A DNA stretch of 64,000 bases, from NCBI GenBank assembly GCA_007922225.1, contig ML679989.1:16557974-16621973 (forward strand), written 5' to 3'. This DNA comes from Emydura subglobosa. Taxonomy: Eukaryota; Chordata; Testudines; Chelidae. This document shows, piece by piece, positions 1-9,000 of the stretch; the stretch's first letter is position 1; the number at the start of each line of letters is the position of its first letter. The notes beneath the pieces were generated by a model. That model made no database searches. It saw only the letters and a program-made list of their open reading frames with translations, and had not been told where the DNA came from. Made by a program: the position numbers and the translations under genes.

Positions 1-28
1 CCTCCTGGCCTTTTTCCCCGGCCTCCAG
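1..28 (+). CDS. EDEM3: EDEM3-like exon 1 (partial), GH47 barrel
   Basis: The window opens inside an exon. After one base of a split codon it reads LLAFFPGLQ, then donor GTACAG. The next exon begins VLRGD, matching the EDEM3 order [22 protein letters not shown]. Confidence 0.8.
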
Positions 29-3000
29 GTACAGAGGCCATGGGCAGAATGGACTTGTTGATACCGTGTGGCTCTGCCAAATGAACACTAACTGTTGGTT
101 TTAGTGGGGCTCTGCTCAGATGCAGCCTGTGCCATCTCTTATTTGCCGGGCACAGCAAAGGGGCAGGACTGTGAAAGGTGGGTTAATATAAAAAGAGAGG
201 GCGAGCTGTGGGAATGGAGATGGGCTTTGTCCTTTAGCAGGGTAGGTGTCTTCATCCAATTGGACTGGCCAAAATGTACTAACTATTCTGCTCTTCAACA
301 CTTGTATGTCCTTTAGCTGACGTCTCATGAGCTAGTGTTCTGTGCTTAGGTACATATCTGGACCCTGTTACCCTAGCATGAGAACACCTCAGTCTTTAAT
401 GTGTCTAGCCTCCCACAGGGCAGTGCTACAATCCTCATCGTACACATGGAAAGCTAAGGCAGAGAGAGGATAAGTGACTTGCCTAGGATTACCAAGAAGT
501 CAGTGGCAGAGCGGGGATTTGAACCCGGGTCTCCCGGGCGGGAGGCTTGTGCCCTAACCACTTTTCCTTCCCTCTGAACCTTTGTGTTCCTGCAAAAGCT
601 GGTTCTGGGGCTAGGTTTGGGGCTCTTGGAAATATACGCTACAAGCCATCTCGTGAGGTGAAATGTTTCCAAGTGTCCATCTGTAAACTGCTCTGTCCCA
701 GGCAGATCCAGTCATCCTGGCTCAGCTGTGGCCCAAAGGTACGACCCAAGGTGAATCAAGAAATGTGTTCAGGAGGAAATAGGCTATGAACAGAGTAGGG
801 GCGGTGATTGAAGCTAAAATACCCTCCTTCCTTCCCCATGGTTTTGGCTGAGAGGCAGCTGCAGGTGTATTATGGCTAACGTGGGAGAGCTATAACCTTT
901 ATGTGAAATGAGTTGGTGCGGGCTCCACCCAACTTCTGTGGCTGCACATCACAAAAGCCACCATTCATATAGTTAGCACTAATTATCTTGCCCCGCCCCT
1001 CCTTTGGCCTCACTGCTGCCTCACAGAGGTCAACAAAGACTGAATGGGATTAGACTGGAATCCTCTCTCTCACCCGCACACCCCCCAGAGAAGGGGTGAG
1101 TCCTGTCGGTGAGCTAATGGGAGGGCAGCTTGACCTTGCCCTGGCTGTGTCTGCCCTGTGGATACAGTGCCAGGCAGCTGGCATCGTTCACTAGCACTAA
1201 ATTCACTAGCTAATGTGTGCTGCTGCTGAAATGAGCTGCTGTTAAAAAATCGCCCCCTAACGAGGATCCCACTTTCCCCACCTTGCTGTGACCCAGGCTG
1301 TCACTGTTAAGAGCCGGAAGCGTTTTTAATGCCTCACAATTGCCCCAAAGTTGTTTTTTTACCCTGATGTGCCCCAGGGAAACAAAGGGTTTTGTGTCTG
1401 TCCCCAGGTGCTGAGGGGGGATTTGAAGCCTGCCATCGAGACGCATGAGATGCTGTACCAGGTCACCAAGCAACACAAATTCCTCCCGGAGGTGAGTGTG
1501 CAAGCTGCTTCTCTGTCCGTTGTGCTGTGATCCCACTGGTCTCTGGGCTTGGCCTTCATTCTGCCTGGGCTCGGTCCCCTAGCAGCTGTGATGGGAAAAA
1601 ATCCGTCCCTTGCTCATTGCAGGGAAAGTTCTTCAGCCTCCCATGTCCTGACCCCATGTATCAGGCACAGCATCCTTCCTGAGACCCTGTCATTGCAATG
1701 CTGACCATCCCCTGCGTTCTCTTTCTAGCTTGCATGAATAGGATTGGGGCTTGATCTGATGCCTATTGAAGTCAGTAGATCCATGGGTTTTTTGATATGG
1801 GGAAAGGGACCCAAGGGTTTGCACCTTTAATCCTGTGTGATCTTCATAACTATGCTATAACTGCTTCCCTTTCTCAGTAGGACTCTAGCATTCTCCTCCC
1901 AGCCCCCAGGGCTGAAATGCCTCGTGCCTCCTTAGCACCCAAAGCAAAATGCCCTATGGCCTTTCACTCTCTTCTTCCATGCTTTGCACCTCACTGTCTC
2001 TCCAGGCCTAGATCCAAAGCCCATAGAAGTCAATAGAAAACTCTTGAGGAATCCAGTGGCTTTGGATTGGGCTCAAAGTTGGCAGTGTCTGAACGTGGTT
2101 TCCTTCTAAGCCTGTTTGCTCTGATAAGGACAATGACCCAGCTGCAGCAGCAAATCCTGAGGGAGAGCAAAGCCAGGAGAGGATGTTTGTCTTGTTTGGT
2201 TTTATTTCCAGCCTCTTCCTGCTTTGGTCTCTTATTTTAGCTGCTTAGACTGTTGTCTTGCTCTAGTAGTGAAAGGCAGGGAGCCCTAATGGTTGTTGGT
2301 AAAACTCTTTGAGGTCCTTTCATGAATGTCCTTGTATGAATGTCACTAGGCAAATCCAAAATAGCACCTTTCTAGCAAATGAGGGACAAATCTTGCCATG
2401 ATAAGGGACTTGCTGCCCTTTCCCTGTTGCTGAAATGTTTTTGTCATCTCAGTGCCCTTCTGCAACAAGATGAGCATGTGTTGCCTTTTGCATTAACCAG
2501 AGAGCATTGGCGGGGTAAGGTACAGGCAAACCACTCAGGGGTTGTACGAGGTGTTCTTTCACTCAAAGGCTGTTGCAAGCCCATCTGGGGGAAACAAACT
2601 CCTTGCTCGCCTGAACTTCTGCCTTGGGTTCTGAGCAGTCCTGAGAACATGGCCCTTGTTTAGATGTCCGACTGAGAGGAGCTGCTTTGACAATCCTGCA
2701 CTGGTGGTGGGGGCTCAGTAGGACTGGCTGAAAATGTTCCCTCAGAACTGTTCTTCTTTTGTCAGTCATGGCTTGTCTACATGGAGACTTAGTGCATGCA
2801 GGCCAGGGTATAGGTCGAGGCCAGCTTGCTGCACATTGTCTGTGTGGACTCTGTACTGCTATTTCAAACAGGAATATTTGAGAACAGTTAGCACATGGTG
2901 ATAGGGTCCACACGGCCATTTAGTGCCTGGAAAGCTAGCTTAGATCCTGACTTGCTGCACACTACACTTCATGTAGACTTGCCCTTAGGGTCTCTGTTGT

Positions 3001-6000
3001 GAAAATGGCAGCTTGTATCTTAGTGTGCTCTCTCGCTCTCCCTTTGATAAAGGCGTTCACGTCAGACTTCGCTGTGTACTGGGCCCAGCATCCTCTGCGG
3101 CCGGAGTTTGCCGAGAGCACCTACTTCCTGTACCAGGTTAGTCCCATCCCGTTGCTTAAAAAAATCAACACACTGAAAGTGGATGTGTTTAACTCCACCG
3201 AAGAAGTGCGAATGTGTGTCAGACGGGAGGGTGGTATTGCTTCCAGGGCCATCTGTAGCTGATGAAGAGATGAGTAAAGGGCTGATCAGGGGCTTGCTCT
3301 TATTCCAGGCTGACTGTCATTATTCTAAAGCACTTGGGGTGTGGGAGTTGGCCACTTCACTTCGCTGGCTGAATATCGGTAGTGGAGATTTGGATCTCTT
3401 AATTCCCTCCCCTGGCATGTGGGATTGACCCTCCAGAGAGTGGCTTGTCATGTCAGCCTGTGAATGAGCCACCATTTCCCTCTGGCTTCACTGTGCTGTG
3501 AACAGAGTGAGTTGGTAGCATGCTGAATTGCAATTGTTTTCTCTCCAAGGCTACCCGAGACCCCTACTATCTCCAGGTGGGCAAGTCCATTGTAGAGAGC
3601 CTGAATGAGTATGCCCGGGTGGCCTGCGGCTTTGCGGCGGTGCAGGATGTAAGGACGGGGCGACACGAGGACAGGTGAACCCTGGGCAGAGAGAAGCATT
3701 GTACAGGCATGGGGTAGTGCTAATCAGGAGTGGGATGGGCCATTGGGGAAGTAGGCACATGCAACCAGTGTCTGGTATGGGAGGTCCCGGGTCCCCGGCA
3801 GTGATGGATGGCCCTGGGCTATGATTTCCTATTCGAAAATCACTGGGCTGCATCATTGTAATCAACAAAGTGGAGCTGAGTCCCTCTGCACCATCGACAT
3901 GGGGGTTGTCTGCAAGGGGTCAGCTGCAGAACTGGAGCCTAGTTCTCTTGGTGTTCATTTTCCCCTGAAAGTAGAGAGGGATGCTGGTGGTTTTCCCTGC
4001 CGGTGGAAGGACATTGCAGCTGCATGCCAGGCAGATTAGGGTACAAGTCTTGTTCACAGATAATCCTGCCTGCTCCCCGGGTACATAGGCAGGTGATGAG
4101 CAACCTATGCTGCCGTTTGCCGGTACTACCTCTAGCAGAGCTTGCACGTCTGTTTGCCCACCCTGGGATTACACCTGCCAGCTGCTGTGCAGACATAACC
4201 TTAGGGCTAGTCTACACTAGAAGTGCTACAGCAGTGCAGCCGCACCGATCCAGCAGCAGTACCGTAGTGGCCTGGTGACAAAACCCTAAGCCCATGGGAG
4301 AGAGCTCTTAGCTTGGCATAATTTACGTCACTCAGGAAGTGCGGATTATTCACACCCCTGAGCGACGTACATTATGCCAAAGTAAGTGGTGGGGTAGAGA
4401 ACCCCTTTGTCATCAGAAAAGCTACCCAAGACAGGAGCAACCTATGAGTCTCGTAGCTATTCTCCTGATTGGTCTCTGATGTGGTGGGAATTTCCCTCCT
4501 GTCCTGACTGGTCAGTGAGCACTCGTTTATTAATACCGACTGCATGTTCAGCCTTTCCCAGTTCTATTCCTGTTGATCAATTTGCTGTGTGGGGATGTAT
4601 GCGAGGGCAGAATGTTGCAGTGTGCGTACGAGACTCACTGTGCTCTCACTGGTGACCACATCACTGCATTGCAGAGGAAGTCTTTAGGGCTATGTCCAGG
4701 GAGTACCATGCTCAGACAGAACTGCCCTGCAGCTGTGCTGAACTGAATTTACCAAAACCAGGATAATCTTCTGGAGACTGTCTCAGATTTATCTTCATCC
4801 TCTTCTTCACACAATTCCACTGGGCACCTTAATTTACTTCATTACTACATAAAGTAGTATTTCTAGAGCCGTGAGCTGATCCGGTCCTTCACTGACATGA
4901 ACGTGTGGCCCTTATCTTAAAGAGATCACCATCTAAATCTGACTGACTGAAAGCTAATAGAAGGGAGGGACAAAGGTAGCAAACAGGTCTGAATCTCTCC
5001 TGGAGTGAAATAGTCTTCAGTCAATTCCGAGCCATGAGAGGAAATCTCATCCCCTTGTATGTTGTCTGTCTGCAGTGGGCGTAGGAATACCATCTCCCTC
5101 GGGGCGTTGCTGTGTGACATGACAAAATAGCATTTCAGCAGCAGATAGGTGGGTCTCAAAGATAGCGGGGGGACCTCTGGGGTTGCTTCTTCCACCCCTC
5201 GTAGCTTCCATCTCAAGCAGAGAGGAGTGACATGATTCCCCAGAGATTTTTAGGGACGTAAATAAATCTGCACAGACTCTTCAATTCTTGCTGCCTCGTT
5301 CTCAGCGGGCTCAGCCTCTAATGCCTGTCTCCGTTTGTCCTGCAGGATGGACTCCTTTTTCCTGGCCGAGATGTTTAAGTACCTCTACTTGCTTTTCACA
5401 GAGAAGCGAGATCTGCCTCTAGACATCGATGATTACATCTTCACCACAGAAGCCCACCTGCTGCCCCTGTCACTCTCTACTGCCCGGGACCCCTGCCCCC
5501 GCAACATGACTGTACGTCAGCTGTAGGCTTTATTAATGGTGCCTGGGGCATGTTTTACTGCACAGCAGCTTATGGTTGCGTCTATGACTTCCAAGGCACA
5601 TGACTGTTTTCAGTGGAGGAGGTCAACTTGGCTGGTAATTTTTTCCAGGTTTAAAACCAGCTGTGTTGGGTCACAGCATGAGAAGGCATTTCCAGAGGGG
5701 GTTGGGTGCCTGAATCCCTTGGCAGCTTACTGCGGCATCTAGGTTTAGTTTTAAAAATGGGTTGCAGTTGCTGTGAAATGTGGGGGGTGAGGGACCCGGT
5801 TTATGTGCAGCTAGTGCTTCCCTCCCCCTGCCAAATGGTGTGTGTGACGGCTCGCAGAAGGCTACCACCACTAACTCTTTGTAGCTAGGGCTCTTCCTCA
5901 GCAGAACTCAAAAGTGCTGGTCAAAGCAGATCCATATCATTATCCCTCTCTAAAAGAGGAGGAAGCTCAGGCACGGGAAGTGACTTGCCCAAGGTTACCC

Positions 6001-9000
6001 AGCAAACCAGTGGCAGGGCTGGGAATAGAACCCAGGTTCCCTTCATCCCAGTTCGGTGCCATAATGCTAGGCCACAGTGTCTCTCCAGAGCTAACAGCCA
6101 CAAGGCTCTGCAAAGCTGGGGGCTGTAACAGACTTGCGTCCTCTGAATTGGGCACAGGAGGATGTGGGAGGACATGACACCCCCGGACCAGTGAGTTCCA
6201 TTTGCACCTAACACACCTGAGCTCGTCTGGCATGGGACTTGGTGCATCTCCACGAAGGGGGGTTGCCAATGGCACAGGTGGCTGTGAGGCACCCACCCAC
6301 TTTCCAAAACCTCCTTAGAGTGTCAGATGGCCCCAGCAAGAGTCTTGGAAAGTCCCTGCTCCGGCACCTGTCACTAGCCATCTCGAACCCTTGGTACAAC
6401 CTGCCTGTTGGTCTCCTGCATCCCACAAAGAGGCTGGAGGAGGGTTTGCATTATGGCAGCACGTAGGGACCCCACTCAGAATTGGGACCTCAGTGTGCTG
6501 TGCCCACCTGGGGAGAGACAGTTCCTGACCCGATTACAATCCACTTAGACAAGGCAGAAAAAGGGTAGGGGAAAAGAAAATATCATGCAGCCCATTGTTT
6601 AGCTCTGGGAACTGAGACACGGTGGAAGTGGCTTTCTGAGAGCTGTGCAGGGAGGCTCTGGCAGAGCTGGCAACTGAACCCACATTTGCTGACGCCCCAG
6701 CTAGTGTCTTAACCACAAGCCCATCCATCTCAGTTGCTTGTGCTCCTTTGTACTCCGCCTCCTTCTCTCCAGGCCAGCTCAGCTACTGCAGAGTAATCCC
6801 AGTCTCTTGGCATTATGGGCAGGAATCAAATGTGGCTCTACTTATTCAGCATCAGGCATGCCCTGGTGAGGACAGGGACTGTAACTGCATCCAGTGCCAG
6901 GATTTTCAGAACTAGAAGGGACAAGTCAAGGGCCTTGATGCTGTCACTTGAGCTGGGTTGAGAGGCTCTGCTGGTCCCTCACTGAGTGTTGGAAAAGAAA
7001 GTCCGTGCTGGACCATTGGTCACACAAACCCAGGGGACTGCACCAGTGGAGGGCAGAAATTGATCCCTGTCTCTTTCACTGTAGATGTTTCGCATGGGCC
7101 ATGGAGAGGAGCAGATTTTTACCCGCTCTTGCCCCAGTGCACAGACCCTCTTCCCCAATAACCCAACCTTCACCCGCACCATACGGGATGCCCACAAGCA
7201 GCTGCTGCAGCCAGGGGCAGAGCGCCTGGCGCTCTTCAGGTGAGTGGCAATCCCTGCATAACTCCCATAGGTTTTTGGCGATTCATAGCTTCCAAGGCCA
7301 GAAGGAACCATTGTGCTCGTCTAGTCTGACCTGCATAACACAAACCCTAGGACTTATTCCTGCTTCAGGTCTAATAGTTGTTTGAATGAGAGCAGATCTC
7401 TTAGAAAAACACCTGTTCTTGATTTAAATGTTGCTGATGATGGAGAATCCACCATGCCCCGTGGTAAGGTGGTCCATTGGCTAATTACCCTCACTGTTAA
7501 AAATTTGTTCCTTATTTCCAGCCTGAATTTGTCTAGCTTCAACTTCCAACTCTTGGATCTTGTTAGATCTCTGTCTGCTGTAGTCTGGGCTTGTGCTGTT
7601 CCAGGATGGGTTGTGTTGCTGTCGCCCTGACTTGGATGGTTGGTCCTTGTCTCCTTCAGTGGGATTGAGTTCCCTCTCCATGATGCCAGGATGGAGCCCT
7701 TGGAGATCTTGAGGAGCATGGGACTGACCCTGCTCCCACTGGGCGACAGGAGCGTGCAGCTGACCGGCATCCACCACAAGGTGAGCTCCCAGTTCTCTAT
7801 GCATGGTGGCAGTGCTCTGCCTGCTGCTGGGTATTGTGGAAGGCCAGGAAGAGAATTCCTGACAAGGCTCCTACAGCTCCAGGTGCCTGGGTAATTGCTT
7901 GCCCATAGGGATAACTGCAGCTGAGCTATTTCCCTGACTAATCCTTTCCCTCATGAACTGCTAGGTGAATGTGAACAGCTGGGGCAGTTAATGAGAATCA
8001 TCTCCAATAGCTGAGCATCTGTCTTTTGAGCAACTGCTTTAAAGGACCTTCATGTTTCCTTGCAATGTCTAAAACCCAAGCTCCACCACGCTGCCAAGTT
8101 TTTGCAGCTCTCTCTGGTTGCATAAGTCAAGCTTCCAAGTGCTTTGTCCAGCACTGCCATGTAGAATTGTTTTCCTCCAAGGATCGCTAACAGATACGCT
8201 GATTAAACCTCACATCAGCCCTGCGGGATATGTCAGGAGTATTTGCTCCATTCTGGTGGAGATGAGCCAGAGCAGGGTCAAAATGAGTCTGGTGCAGTCC
8301 CCCTGCTTGTGCTGTGATAGAGGCTTTGCCTCACGCTCCTCCCCCAGCTCCACGCTGTAAGGCAGACGTAGCAGGCTCCAGCTGCTAGCTTAGTGACTCT
8401 GACTTGAGCCTGTCAGAGCCCATACAGTGCTGTGTCTCTCCCTCTGCAGCAGGACGCTTCCCCGCTGGGGCTCTTCAGCCTGAAATTCATCACCGAGTTG
8501 GTTGATCCACCTGCAGGAGAGCAGCAAGGCATCTCCCCGCTGGCTGTCCAAGTTATTTCTCCCCCCTTTTTAGGGCGAATGGTACTCACTGCTGGACCAG
8601 CCCAGTTTGGAATGGACCTGACCAAACAGGAGCATGGGGTGGGTGACTTTCACTACTGATAGCCGGGGAGTTGGGCCAGGTTGTATCTGCAGGAGTGGCT
8701 AACCTTCCCTGCCTCTCCTTGCTGGGCCTTAGAGCCAAGTGAATGAAAGCCCCCTCTGCTTGCCAGCTGATCCCACTTTTCTGGGGCCATATGTGGGGTG
8801 GGTAAAGGATTCACTGAATAATTTTACATCTTGGTTGCTTTGCCTGTTTGTACTTGGTCACCCCAATTACATGGCCTTGTTTCTGCTCTGTTTGGATGAC
8901 CAGTTTTTTAATTAAAATCAGGAGAATAAAAAATCCTCCAAGAAGTTTGATCTATTTTTAAACTAAGCAACATTCCTGCTCCAAAGAGGAAAACCTGCAG

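Larger units (their letters stand above)
29..3052. other. EDEM3-like introns 1-2
   Basis: 29-1407 holds a SINE copy near 440-575 and otherwise nothing I recognise. 1492-3052 holds a MITE-like element near 2768-2992 and no further exon signal. Confidence 0.6.
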
